From: Chitinophagaceae bacterium
Lineage (GTDB): Bacteria > Bacteroidota > Bacteroidia > Chitinophagales > Chitinophagaceae
Direction of reading: 5' to 3'
Length of the DNA: 64,000 nucleotides
Assembly: GCA_024103425.1 (NCBI GenBank)
Contig: JAGFIS010000040.1
Coordinates: forward strand, 1-64,000
Position numbers and translations under genes: made by a program. The notes under the pieces were generated by a model, which was given only the letters and a program-made list of their open reading frames with translations, was not told where the DNA came from and did no database searches. Of the stretch, positions 35,762-44,280 are shown in pieces (positions within the stretch are counted from its first letter, which is position 1; every line of letters starts with the position of its first letter).

Positions 35762-36867
35762 ACTGTATGATTTTTAGAACTTTTCAGCTCCTCGCCAAAA
35801 TTATTCAATAACGATATGTAGGTACGGATGCCCTGATCTATTTCTTCGGCAAAGATAAACTCATCTGCAGTGTGGCTTCTGGCAGAATCTCCCGGACCGA
35901 TCTTCAAAGCCGAAAAGTCGATTAACGTCATATCCGAACAAGTCGGCGACCCGTAAGCATCCAACCCCAACCTTTTTCCTGCCATTGTCAACGGATGATC
36001 TGGAGCGATAAAAGAAGGTTTTAACCTAAGCGATCTCGGCGAAATAGTGCTCTTCATATTTGACTGTAACACTGCCAGTACTTCTTCAAAAGAGTATAAT
36101 TCATTCACGCGCACATCAACTATAAAATTACATTCGTCAGGAACTACATTATGAGCCTTATTAGGTGTTTCGACAGAGGTAACTGCAATATGCACCGGAC
36201 CTAACAACTCAGAAACCTTCTCAAAGGAATGATTCTTCAGCCATTGAATATCTTCTATGGCAATGTACAGAGCATTCTCTCCTTCATCACGTGCTGCGTG
36301 CCCTGCTTTTCCTTTGGCTTTACAGTCTAATACCAACAATCCTTTTTCAGCAACTGCCATCTTCATCAATGTGGGCTCTCCGATTATTCCACAGTCAATT
36401 GGAGGTAGTTCAGTCATCAGAAGTTCTATCCCGTTCTTTCCTGAAATCTCTTCTTCTGCTGTGGCGCTGTATATCAAATTGAACGGAAGCTCTTCCTCAT
36501 AATAATACAGAAATGCAGCTAATAGAGAGACCAGCGCACCGCCTGCGTCATTAGAACCTAAGCCGTAGATTTTGCCCTCCTTTTCAACCGGAGTAAAAGG
36601 AACTAAGGTATACCCGCTGTTAGGCTTCACCGTATCGTGATGTGAATTTAAAAGCAGTGTCGGCTTCTTATAACTAAATTGCTTATTCGTAATCCAGACA
36701 TTGTTCTTAATACGAGCCGGACTTAAAGCTTTTTGTTTCAGGAAATCCTCAATCAAATCCGCTGTTTTGTCTTCTTCCCTGCTCAAGGAAGGGATAGCAA
36801 TAAGCTGCTTCAGCAAATCCTTGCTCTCCGCAATCAAGATTTCAATATCGTTATTCCTGATATTCAT
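35758..36867 (-). CDS. argE: M20 deacylase of arginine synthesis (acetyl- or succinyl-type ArgE)
   Basis: Removes the acyl group from an intermediate of arginine synthesis. The 369-residue M20 metallopeptidase has LLNSHHDTV (72-80) and LGSNDAGGALVSLLAAF with zinc ligands, and SATAEEEISG with the catalytic base and a zinc ligand. In organisms using an N-succinylornithine transcarbamylase this enzyme is expected to act on N-succinylcitrulline; that is inferred from the neighbouring argF' gene. The start overlaps the argB stop by 4 bp, and its stop overlaps argH. Confidence 0.9.
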   Translation of the reverse strand: MNIRNNDIEILIAESKDLLKQLIAIPSLSREEDKTADLIEDFLKQKALSPARIKNNVWITNKQFSYKKPTLLLNSHHDTVKPNSGYTLVPFTPVEKEGKIYGLGSNDAGGALVSLLAAFLYYYEEELPFNLIYSATAEEEISGKNGIELLMTELPPIDCGIIGEPTLMKMAVAEKGLLVLDCKAKGKAGHAARDEGENALYIAIEDIQWLKNHSFEKVSELLGPVHIAVTSVETPNKAHNVVPDECNFIVDVRVNELYSFEEVLAVLQSNMKSTISPRSLRLKPSFIAPDHPLTMAGKRLGLDAYGSPTCSDMTLIDFSALKIGPGDSARSHTADEFIFAEEIDQGIRTYISLLNNFGEELKSSKNHTV

Positions 36868-37673
36868 TTTGATATTCTGGTACCACCGTTTCCGGCAACT
36901 AATTCTTTCAGATGAGCTGAATTGCCGATAACAACTTCTTTAACTCCGTTCTCTAGGGCGTTTAGAGCATTCTCTATCTTGGGGATAATTCCTGAGAATA
37001 ATTTACCGCTGTCTTTTAAATCTCTGTATCTCTGCGGTGTTATCTCCTTAATTACTGAATTTACATTCTCTACATCTTCCAACACACCGTCTTTTTCAAA
37101 ACAAAAGACGAGTGAAGTAGCATAGAAATCAGATAAAGCCACAGCTAAAACAGAAGCGATAGTATCGGCATTCGTATTAAGGATATGGCCTTCATTGTTG
37201 TATGTAAGGGGTGCCACCACGGGTCTCCAGCCTGCATCCAGCATTACCTGCCAGGCGCCCGTATTAATCTTCTTCTCATCTAAATCTCCTACCCAGCCGT
37301 AATCAATTTTTACAACAGCCCTTTTCACAAAAGGCCTTTTCACAGCAGGAATCAGGCCGGCATCTGCGCCGGTAACTCCAATGGCATTACAATTAAGAGA
37401 TTGCAATCTGCCTACGATCTTTTTATTCACCAGTCCGCCATAGACCATCGTCACCAGATCAATCGTTTCGTCATCTGTAATCCTTCTTCCGTCCACATAC
37501 TTTGACTCAATACCCAACTTTTCACCGATTGCTGTGGCCACTTTTCCACCACCGTGCACTAAAATCTTTTTTCCCTGAAGGGCAGCAAAGTCTGAAAGAA
37601 AAGTATGCAACGCCGTAGCATCGTCTATAACATTTCCTCCAATCTTTATGATGTACAACTTTTCTTTAACCAT
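36864..37673 (-). CDS. argB: N-acetylglutamate (N-acylglutamate) kinase
   Basis: Phosphorylates the gamma-carboxyl of N-acylglutamate. The 269-residue amino-acid-kinase fold protein has LYIIKIGGNVIDD with the conserved Lys, the loop KILVHGGGKVATAIGEKLG, and TNADTIASVLAVALSDF for substrate and nucleotide contacts. Members with arginine feedback have an N-terminal extra helix, which is not present here, so arginine-insensitive behaviour is likely. The operon gene between argF' and argE. Confidence 0.95.
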   Translation of the reverse strand: MVKEKLYIIKIGGNVIDDATALHTFLSDFAALQGKKILVHGGGKVATAIGEKLGIESKYVDGRRITDDETIDLVTMVYGGLVNKKIVGRLQSLNCNAIGVTGADAGLIPAVKRPFVKRAVVKIDYGWVGDLDEKKINTGAWQVMLDAGWRPVVAPLTYNNEGHILNTNADTIASVLAVALSDFYATSLVFCFEKDGVLEDVENVNSVIKEITPQRYRDLKDSGKLFSGIIPKIENALNALENGVKEVVIGNSAHLKELVAGNGGTRISK

Positions 37674-37678
37674 CGGTA

Positions 37679-38638
37679 TTAAAAATTACCTCTAAGTATT
37701 TCTGAAAGTACTGTTTGTGCAGACCATACCCTGTTAGCTGCCTGTTGAGTTACCAAACTGTGTTCACTGTCTAATATCTCATCACTCAATACCAGATTTC
37801 TCCTCACCGGAAGACAGTGCATGACTTTAGCATGCGGATTATTCCTGAAGTCTTCTTGCGTCAACATCCATCTCTCTTTTACCGGTAAAATTTTTCCATA
37901 GTCTCTCACACTGCTCCAATTCTTCACATAAATAAAATCTGCATCTTTCAAAGCTTTCTCACGGTTATATTCAATTGTGGTATTTCCGGTAAATGTGCTA
38001 TCCAGTTCATAGCCCTCGGGATGCGAGATTACAAAATCTGCTATTCTCCAAGCGTTCATCCATTCTGAAAAACTGTTAGCTACGCATTGCGGTAGCGGCT
38101 TGATGTGTGGCGCCCACATCAGAACGACCTTCGGTCTTTTTATTTCTTGCAGAGCCATCTGCTCTTTGATAGTAATGATATCCGCCAGACTTTGTAAAGG
38201 ATGCCTGGTCGCGCTTTCCAAGCTGATGACCGGAATACCGGAATACTTTACAAACGCATTCAGCACATGCTCAGAATAATCATCCTCTTTGTCCCTAAGA
38301 GAAGGGAATGTCCGCACTCCAAGTATGTCAAAGTAGCTGCCTAATACCGGAGCCGCATCTTTAATGTGCTCTGCTTTATTACCATCCATCATCACTCCGT
38401 CGGCAAACTCTAACTGCCAGGAATCTCCGGATGTGTTGAGCACAATGGGCTCCAGACCTAAATTGAGAGCTGCGACCTGTGAACTGATCCTGGTTCTGAG
38501 ACTCGGGTTCATAAACATCAATCCCAACCGTTTGCCAGCATATTGCCTGTTGGCCAGGGGATTAGCTTTAATCCTCAAAGCTTCCTCTGCCAGTTCATCA
38601 ATATTTCCTGCATCAGCTGCCGATAGAAAGTGTCTCAA
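37679..38638 (-). CDS. argF': N-succinylornithine carbamoyltransferase (SOTCase) type
   Basis: Transfers the carbamoyl group to N-acylated ornithine. The 319-residue protein has the carbamoyl-phosphate loop NPSLRTRISSQ (44-54), SATRHPLQSLADI and WAPHIKPLPQCVANSFSEWMNA, which align with the Bacteroides fragilis SOTCase rather than ordinary ArgF. Published swap work found that Glu92 in acetylornithine enzymes versus Pro90 in SOTCase sets the acyl preference, and that small residues such as Ala at this place give succinyl use. Here the matching residue is Ala89 (DGNKAEH). The start overlaps the argD 3' end by 26 bp. Confidence 0.88.
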   Translation of the reverse strand: MRHFLSAADAGNIDELAEEALRIKANPLANRQYAGKRLGLMFMNPSLRTRISSQVAALNLGLEPIVLNTSGDSWQLEFADGVMMDGNKAEHIKDAAPVLGSYFDILGVRTFPSLRDKEDDYSEHVLNAFVKYSGIPVISLESATRHPLQSLADIITIKEQMALQEIKRPKVVLMWAPHIKPLPQCVANSFSEWMNAWRIADFVISHPEGYELDSTFTGNTTIEYNREKALKDADFIYVKNWSSVRDYGKILPVKERWMLTQEDFRNNPHAKVMHCLPVRRNLVLSDEILDSEHSLVTQQAANRVWSAQTVLSEILRGNF

Positions 38639-39785
38639 TTCCCGATTGTTTTATGGATGAAATTTCTTTTTTGATAGCATCGATTAACTGGTCAATCTGC
38701 TCACGCGTAATACTCATCGGCGGCAGAACCCTTATGACATCGGGCTTTGCCGAACCCGTAAAAATGTAATGTTTGAAAAGCAGGTTATTCCTCAACGCCT
38801 TGAAGGGTTCTTCGGCTTCAAAACCTACCATGAGTCCCTCACCTCTGATATTCTTCAACTCAGGAATTTCATGAAGTTTTTCCGTCAGGTACTTTCCCAT
38901 CTCCGCAGCATTTTGAATCAGATTCTCTTCTTCCATAACTTCCAAGACTCCCAAAGCTGCAGCACAAGCCATGTGATTACCTCCAAACGTGGTGCCCAGC
39001 ATAAAGTGCTTTGCGGGAATTCTTGGATGAATGGCTATTCCTGCTACAGGAAATCCATTACCCATCCCTTTAGCCATGGAATAAATATCAGCATTCACGT
39101 CTGCATGGTCCGTATAAAAGAATTTGCCCGTTCTCCCATAGCCACATTGTACTTCATCGGCAATAAATAAAGCGCCGTACTTATCACACAATTCGCGAAT
39201 TAACTTCAAAAATAAGTCAGTTGCCACCCTGATGCCTCCTACCCCCTGGATGCCTTCAATAATAATTGCTGCCACGGAATTTCCCATTTCATCCATGGTT
39301 TTCCTCAGAGTTCCTTCATCATTAAAAGGTAACCTGATGACATCTTCCACACTGTTTACCGGTGCCTGAATAGCAGGGTTATCCGTAACAGCTACTGCCA
39401 GTGATGTACGACCGTGGAATCCTTTTGAAAAACTGATTACCTTTTTCCTGCCGGTAAAAAAAGAAGCTACTTTGAGTGCATTTTCGTTCGCTTCGGCTCC
39501 AGAATTACACAAAAACAACTGGTAGTCTTCTTTCCCCGAGAGCTTTCCTAATTTATCTGCAAGTTCTGTTTGCAAGGGAATCTTTACAGAATTGGAATAG
39601 AAAGCAACTTTGTTAAGTTGATCCTGAATCCTCTTCTTCCAATGCGGATGCGAATGCCCGATGCTGATTACTGCATGGCCTCCGTAAAAATCTAAATACT
39701 TATTGCCTTTGTCATCCCACACACTGGCTCCCTCTGCTCTTTCGATGGCGATGTCGTAAACAGGATATACATCAAATAAGTTCAT
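38613..39785 (-). CDS. argD: Acylornithine aminotransferase
   Basis: PLP-dependent transaminase making N-acylornithine from N-acylglutamate semialdehyde. The 390-residue class-III protein has YLDFYGGHAVISIGHSHP, FCNSGAEANENALKVA-type segment (LCNSGAEANENALK), IADEVQCGYGRTGKFF with the cofactor Asp and SMAKGMGNGFPVAG with the Schiff-base Lys. It is somewhat shorter than average but complete. Overlaps argF' by 26 bp and follows argC by 19 bp. Confidence 0.95.
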   Translation of the reverse strand: MNLFDVYPVYDIAIERAEGASVWDDKGNKYLDFYGGHAVISIGHSHPHWKKRIQDQLNKVAFYSNSVKIPLQTELADKLGKLSGKEDYQLFLCNSGAEANENALKVASFFTGRKKVISFSKGFHGRTSLAVAVTDNPAIQAPVNSVEDVIRLPFNDEGTLRKTMDEMGNSVAAIIIEGIQGVGGIRVATDLFLKLIRELCDKYGALFIADEVQCGYGRTGKFFYTDHADVNADIYSMAKGMGNGFPVAGIAIHPRIPAKHFMLGTTFGGNHMACAAALGVLEVMEEENLIQNAAEMGKYLTEKLHEIPELKNIRGEGLMVGFEAEEPFKALRNNLLFKHYIFTGSAKPDVIRVLPPMSITREQIDQLIDAIKKEISSIKQSGIETLSIGS

Positions 39786-39804
39786 GTGCCGTGTTTGAGT
39801 TCAT

Positions 39805-40791
39805 TTAGAAATAATTTGCCTTCAGCTTCAATCCTGCTGTTTCGTCCAGTCCGAACATGATATTCATATTCTGAACTGCCTGTCCGCTGGCACCCTTGAG
39901 CAGATTATCCACTACGGAATGTATAACAAGGTTACTTCCCACCTTCTCAAGATTAATGAAACAGTAATTTGTATTCACCACCTGCTTAAGAAAAATTGGT
40001 TCTTCCACCACTTTCACGAAAGGGTGTCCTTTAAAGAACTTCTTGTACTTATCATACAGTTCAGGCAATTCTTCATCGCACTTCACTTGTGAGGTGATGA
40101 ATATACCCCGTGTAAAGTCTCCTCTCCAGGGCACAAAATTGATATCAGACTTTACCTTCTCTGTTGTTACCGATTGCAACGTCTCATGAATTTCATCGAG
40201 ATGCTGATGCGTCAGAGTCTTGTATGCCTGCACATTATTCTCGCGCCATGAGAAATGCGACGTCTCACTCAACGACTGCCCTGCCCCCGTACTTCCGGTT
40301 ATTCCTGTCGTATAAACATCTCTTAACCCGCCCATCTTTGCCAATGGCAATAAGCCGAGTTCTATAGATGTGGCAAAGCATCCCGGATTGGCAACATTAT
40401 CTGAACGTGCAATCTTCTTTCTGTTAATTTCAGGTAGTCCATAAACAAAATTTCTTCCCTTTATCCTCTTGTTTTTCTTTAAGCGAAAATCCTGACCGAG
40501 AGAAATAACCTTTACTTCCTTAGGCACTTTGTTGGATTCGAGAAACTTCAGCGAATCACCATGTGATACACATAGGAACAGCACATCGATGTTGTACTTA
40601 ATGTCACCGGTGAACTTCATGTCCGTTTCTGCCGCCAGGTCTTTATGTACCTGACCGATTTTCTTACCTGCATTGCTCGTACTGTGGATGTAAGCAATTT
40701 GCACATCCGGGTGATTAATCAATAACCTGATCAATTCACCTCCGGTATAACCCGCACCACCAATGATTCCTGCTCTAATTTTCCTTTTCAT
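39805..40791 (-). CDS. argC: N-acyl-gamma-glutamyl-phosphate reductase
   Basis: Reduces N-acylglutamyl phosphate to the semialdehyde with NADPH. The 328-residue protein has the dinucleotide loop AGIIGGAGYTGGELIRLL (7-24) and the catalytic Cys 138 in VANPGCFATSIELGLLPL; DFTRGIFITSQV (later) is a family segment. The start overlaps the argG 3' end by 17 bp. Confidence 0.95.
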   Translation of the reverse strand: MKRKIRAGIIGGAGYTGGELIRLLINHPDVQIAYIHSTSNAGKKIGQVHKDLAAETDMKFTGDIKYNIDVLFLCVSHGDSLKFLESNKVPKEVKVISLGQDFRLKKNKRIKGRNFVYGLPEINRKKIARSDNVANPGCFATSIELGLLPLAKMGGLRDVYTTGITGSTGAGQSLSETSHFSWRENNVQAYKTLTHQHLDEIHETLQSVTTEKVKSDINFVPWRGDFTRGIFITSQVKCDEELPELYDKYKKFFKGHPFVKVVEEPIFLKQVVNTNYCFINLEKVGSNLVIHSVVDNLLKGASGQAVQNMNIMFGLDETAGLKLKANYF

Positions 40792-41983
40792 CTTTTCTGT
40801 TTTCTATAGAATGATAAATGGCAGTCTGATTTCCAAAGATCTTACTGAATCCTCTGACATCCTCGCCTGTCCATCCTTTGTTCATCTCACCGTAACTTCC
40901 AAACTTAGCACTCATCAAATCGTACGGAGATTCAATACCCTTAACCACATACCTGTACGGCATCAGCTGAAGATAAACTTTTCCGGTCACATGCCTTTGT
41001 GATGACAATAAGAACGCTTCAATATCTCTCATCACGGGGTCCAATAATTGTCCTTCGTGAATCCAGTTACCGTAAAAATCTGACAGTTGCTTTTTAATAT
41101 TAATCTGCCACTTGGCAAGTACATGCTTTTCTAACGCCTGATGCGCTTTAATAATCAGTATCGGAGCAGCTGCCTCAAAACCTACTCTTCCTTTTATTCC
41201 GATAATCGTATCACCTACGTGGATATCACGACCAATAGCGTAAGGCGCTGCAACAGACTGCAGGTGCTCTATCGCTTTCACATGGCTGTCAAACATCTTA
41301 TCGTTCACGCCCTTCAAATCTCCTTTCTCAAAATGCAACACAAGTTCCTCGTCGCCTGTTTTTTCCAGCTGAGTTGGCCATGCTTCTTCAGGAAGTAGTC
41401 CGTTGCTTTGCAATGTTTCCTTTCCTCCCACACTCGTTCCCCAGAGGCCTTTGTTAATTGAATACACAGATTTCTCAAAATTCATCCGTACACCTTTCTT
41501 TTTCAGGAATTCAATTTCTTCCTGGCGGGATGATTTCAAATCACGAACAGGGGTGAGTATATCCACATCGGGAATCATGATATTAAAGATCATATCAAAA
41601 CGCACCTGGTCATTGCCTGCTCCCGTACTACCGTGAGCCACAGCATCTGCTTTCAATGCTTTAACATGATCGGCAACCGCAATTGCCTGGATCACTCTCT
41701 CCGCACTTACACTCAGCGGGTACGTATCGTTCTTGAGTACATTACCGTAAACTAAAAACCGTAATATCCTGGAGTAATATTCTTCACGTGCATCATAGGT
41801 CGTGTGTGTGGCCACTCCCAATGCGTAGGCGTGCTCTTCTATTTTTTTTAGTTCCTCAGTGCTAAAGCCGCCTGTATTGATAATAATGCTGTGCACTTCA
41901 TATCCCAGTTCATCAGAAAGATATTTCACACAGAAGGAGGTATCCAGACCGCCGCTAAACCCCAAAACAATTTTCTTCTTCAT
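40775..41983 (-). CDS. argG: Argininosuccinate synthase
   Basis: Joins citrulline and aspartate with ATP. The 402-residue protein has the ATP loop VLGFSGGLDTSFCVKYL (6-22), VAHGSTGAGNDQVRFD and VYSINKGLWGTSVGG, typical of the family. It lies 3 bp from the acyltransferase gene upstream and overlaps argC downstream, consistent with one operon. Confidence 0.96.
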   Translation of the reverse strand: MKKKIVLGFSGGLDTSFCVKYLSDELGYEVHSIIINTGGFSTEELKKIEEHAYALGVATHTTYDAREEYYSRILRFLVYGNVLKNDTYPLSVSAERVIQAIAVADHVKALKADAVAHGSTGAGNDQVRFDMIFNIMIPDVDILTPVRDLKSSRQEEIEFLKKKGVRMNFEKSVYSINKGLWGTSVGGKETLQSNGLLPEEAWPTQLEKTGDEELVLHFEKGDLKGVNDKMFDSHVKAIEHLQSVAAPYAIGRDIHVGDTIIGIKGRVGFEAAAPILIIKAHQALEKHVLAKWQINIKKQLSDFYGNWIHEGQLLDPVMRDIEAFLLSSQRHVTGKVYLQLMPYRYVVKGIESPYDLMSAKFGSYGEMNKGWTGEDVRGFSKIFGNQTAIYHSIENRKDEKEN

Positions 41984-41986
41984 AAA

Positions 41987-42724
41987 CTACAGATTTGAAA
42001 AAAATGAAAAGAATGATTTCACATTCGGCGCTGCCTTCTGTGTAGCAGTTTCTACTCCGTTTGTCTTCTCCCCTTTCTTACTTGCGAGATACCTGAATAA
42101 CCTTTTTTGTTTTAAACGCATGAAACGTTCATACAGCTTAGACTTTTTATTGAAGTCTTTTACGGTTTCTTTCGGCTGAGGATGATCTTTAGGATCGTAC
42201 AACATCGCGGTGCACAAGCAATTCTTCCTTCCTTTGCTCACAAGAATCGGGTAGTTAACGCAACTCTTGCATCCTTCCCAAAACTTTTCATCATCTGTGA
42301 GCTCTGCATACGTCACCGGCTTATATCCGAGTTCGCTGTTGATTTTCATTACTGCAAGTCCGGTAGTCAATCCAAAAATTTTTGCTTCCGGATAAATTTT
42401 GCGCGACAAATCGAAGATGACTTTCTTGATCCTCTTGGCAACGCCCGAATTCCTGAAATTGGGAGACACTATCAGACCACTGTTAGCAACAAACTTTTCA
42501 TGCCCCCAGGCTTCTATATAACAAAAACCAACCCATTCGTTCTTTTTTGTAAGGGCAATCACAGCCTTACCTTCTAACATCTTTTGGGAAACATATTCGG
42601 GTGTCCTTTTTGCTATACCTGTGCCACGCGCTTTGGCTGACTCAGCCATTTCGTCGGTAATTGTCTTTGCAAAAACCACATCATCAGATGTAGCAACACG
42701 AACAATAATATCAGATTGTTCCAA
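41987..42724 (-). CDS. GNAT acyltransferase, likely first enzyme of arginine synthesis
   Basis: A 245-residue protein. Residues about 6-140 form a GNAT domain with the acyl-CoA loop VSPNFRNSGVAKRI (87-100). The C-terminal part has four cysteines (152, 155, 169, 171) that could bind zinc, and a basic tail. As first gene of the arginine operon it should make N-acylglutamate; whether the donor is acetyl- or succinyl-CoA is open, the argF' residue favouring succinyl. Its start is TTG, preceded by an in-frame stop 9 bases upstream. Bacterial ArgA is otherwise a much longer kinase-like fusion, so this is a different enzyme type. Confidence 0.75.
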   Translation of the reverse strand: MEQSDIIVRVATSDDVVFAKTITDEMAESAKARGTGIAKRTPEYVSQKMLEGKAVIALTKKNEWVGFCYIEAWGHEKFVANSGLIVSPNFRNSGVAKRIKKVIFDLSRKIYPEAKIFGLTTGLAVMKINSELGYKPVTYAELTDDEKFWEGCKSCVNYPILVSKGRKNCLCTAMLYDPKDHPQPKETVKDFNKKSKLYERFMRLKQKRLFRYLASKKGEKTNGVETATQKAAPNVKSFFSFFSNL

Positions 42725-42783
42725 AGTACATTAAATTTAAAAGTAATGATCAATTAGAATATCAAGGCAGGGGACTTATTTCA

Positions 42784-42819
42784 CTGATAGGGGCTTTTGG
42801 AAAAAGCTCGTCCTATCAG
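42784..42819 (-). ncRNA. Long perfect hairpin in the arginine operon leader
   Basis: CTGATAGG (42784-42791) pairs with CCTATCAG (42812-42819); inside, GCTTTT (42793-42798) pairs with AAAAGC (42802-42807) around GGA. It lies between the promoter box and the first gene, 60 bases before the start, and has no T-tract after it in the transcription direction. Nearby CCA (42823)/TGG (42833) can form a short extra stem. Not a known riboswitch as far as I can tell. Confidence 0.6.
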
Positions 42820-42898
42820 CATCCACGTCGGCTGGAGAAAGTAATGAACCGATATTGATTAAAAGATTTCAATGCTTCTCTTTTAGAAATTGACAGCG

Positions 42899-42906
42899 CA
42901 AATGTA
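42899..42906 (-). promoter_or_regulatory. Putative arginine operon promoter, -7 box
   Basis: On the minus strand TACATTTG, an exact TAnnTTTG match, 175 bases upstream of the first arginine gene. Transcription from here would give a leader of about 165 bases that includes the hairpin at 42784-42819. No clear -33 box. Confidence 0.6.
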
Positions 42907-42948
42907 AAGTAAAATCAAATTCAACTTCCACTTTTTTTCTTTTGTTTG

Positions 42949-44205
42949 TTAATACAATTGAAAATGTTCATCAGGGATTTCCATCTTTCTCTTTAAGGCA
43001 TTGATCTGACGGTTCCTGATTTTTCTTCTGCCGATATTAAGGATCAGGAAGCTTGATGCCGCACAAGCCATCATTAATCCCGTCATCGGCAATGCTGTCA
43101 CACTGCTGAACATCCCTACCAAAGCTGTTGCCAACGCACCAATTCCCAATTGGGCTGCGCCCATTAGGGCAGATGCTGTTCCCGCATTTGCCGAGAAAGG
43201 AGATAAAGCCAGTGCTGATGTGTTAGGAAATGCAAACCCCTGGGTACCCAGGAACAACCAAATCACGCCAATAGTTGAATACAGCCCTAACCAGTTGAAT
43301 ACCGTGCCTGCCACTAATATCACCCCAAGAGTAACCTGACAAGCCAATGCGACATAAGTAATTTGCTCACTGGTATACTTCCTTAACAAAAGCGTATTTA
43401 ACTGGCTGCAGATTACGAGCCCGAGTGAAATAAAGGCAAAAATCAATCCGTACTGCTGTTCTGTTACCCGGTACAATTTCATAAACACAAACGGAGATCC
43501 GGCCAGGTAACAATACAAAGCGGAAGATGCAAAAGCTCCAGAGAGGGCGTAAGTATAGAATTTAGGAATCATTGCAACTTCTCTATATGCCTTAAGGATA
43601 GGTCCTGGTCTTAACGATTTCCTTTCATCCGGCCGACTGCCTCTCGGTAACCAATACACTGAAGCCAACAAAGTCAGCAGGGCAATAATTGTCAAAACAA
43701 TAAATATAAAATGCCAACCTAAAATTGAGGTGATATATCCACCAAATGTTGGTGCGATTATAGGCGATACTGCAATCACCAGCATCAACATAGAGAATAT
43801 TTTCGCATTTTCATTCACGGGGAACAAATCCCTAACCAAGGCACGTGCTGCCACCATTCCTCCACAACTGCCTAATGCCTGGATAAACCGCACCACAATC
43901 AGTGTATCGACATCCCGGACGAATACACAAAAGAAAGAACTAAGGATATAAATAGCTAATCCGACATAAAGGGGCTTCTTTCGTCCAAACCTGTCCAGTA
44001 GCGGACCGTAAATCAACTGCCCAACCGAGATGCCGATAAAGAAGCTGGAAAGCGATAAGCCAACTCTGCCGACTGTAGTATTCAGCTTTTCTGCAATCTC
44101 AGGAAAGGCGGGCAAATACATATCTATAGAAAAAGGCCCTATTGCTGACAGCAACCCCAGTGTAAGTATTATCAGGAAACGTCTTTTCTTTCTCTCCATC
44201 TTCAT
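42949..44205 (-). CDS. Bcr/CflA family drug-resistance MFS transporter
   Basis: A 418-residue 12-helix major facilitator of the Bcr/CflA group, an inner-membrane proton antiporter for drugs or peptides. It has AIGPFSIDMYLPAFPEIAEKL after the first helix and YGPLLDRFGRKKPL between helices 2 and 3, with the conserved D-R-GRK motif. The start MKMERKKRR (44205) was chosen because a consensus -7 box (44227-44220) lies just upstream; a longer frame to 44292 would run through it. Substrate unknown. Confidence 0.88.
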   Translation of the reverse strand: MKMERKKRRFLIILTLGLLSAIGPFSIDMYLPAFPEIAEKLNTTVGRVGLSLSSFFIGISVGQLIYGPLLDRFGRKKPLYVGLAIYILSSFFCVFVRDVDTLIVVRFIQALGSCGGMVAARALVRDLFPVNENAKIFSMLMLVIAVSPIIAPTFGGYITSILGWHFIFIVLTIIALLTLLASVYWLPRGSRPDERKSLRPGPILKAYREVAMIPKFYTYALSGAFASSALYCYLAGSPFVFMKLYRVTEQQYGLIFAFISLGLVICSQLNTLLLRKYTSEQITYVALACQVTLGVILVAGTVFNWLGLYSTIGVIWLFLGTQGFAFPNTSALALSPFSANAGTASALMGAAQLGIGALATALVGMFSSVTALPMTGLMMACAASSFLILNIGRRKIRNRQINALKRKMEIPDEHFQLY

Positions 44206-44219
44206 TCTAAAAAATTGTG

Positions 44220-44227
44220 CAAAGTTA
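44220..44227 (-). promoter_or_regulatory. Putative promoter of the Bcr/CflA gene, -7 box
   Basis: TAACTTTG on the minus strand; a TTTAC about 20 bases further upstream could be a -33 box. The start codon follows within 15 bases, so the leader is very short. It decides the CDS start. Confidence 0.65.
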
Positions 44228-44280
44228 TACTTCTTCATTTTCGTAAACAGGAGAAAAATGAATAACGGTAAATTTGCCTG

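Noticed and set aside
42784..42819. Hammerhead-ribozyme reading of the arginine leader (CTGATA...GAAA)
   Set aside because: The core CUGAUGA is not matched and the expected stem order is absent.
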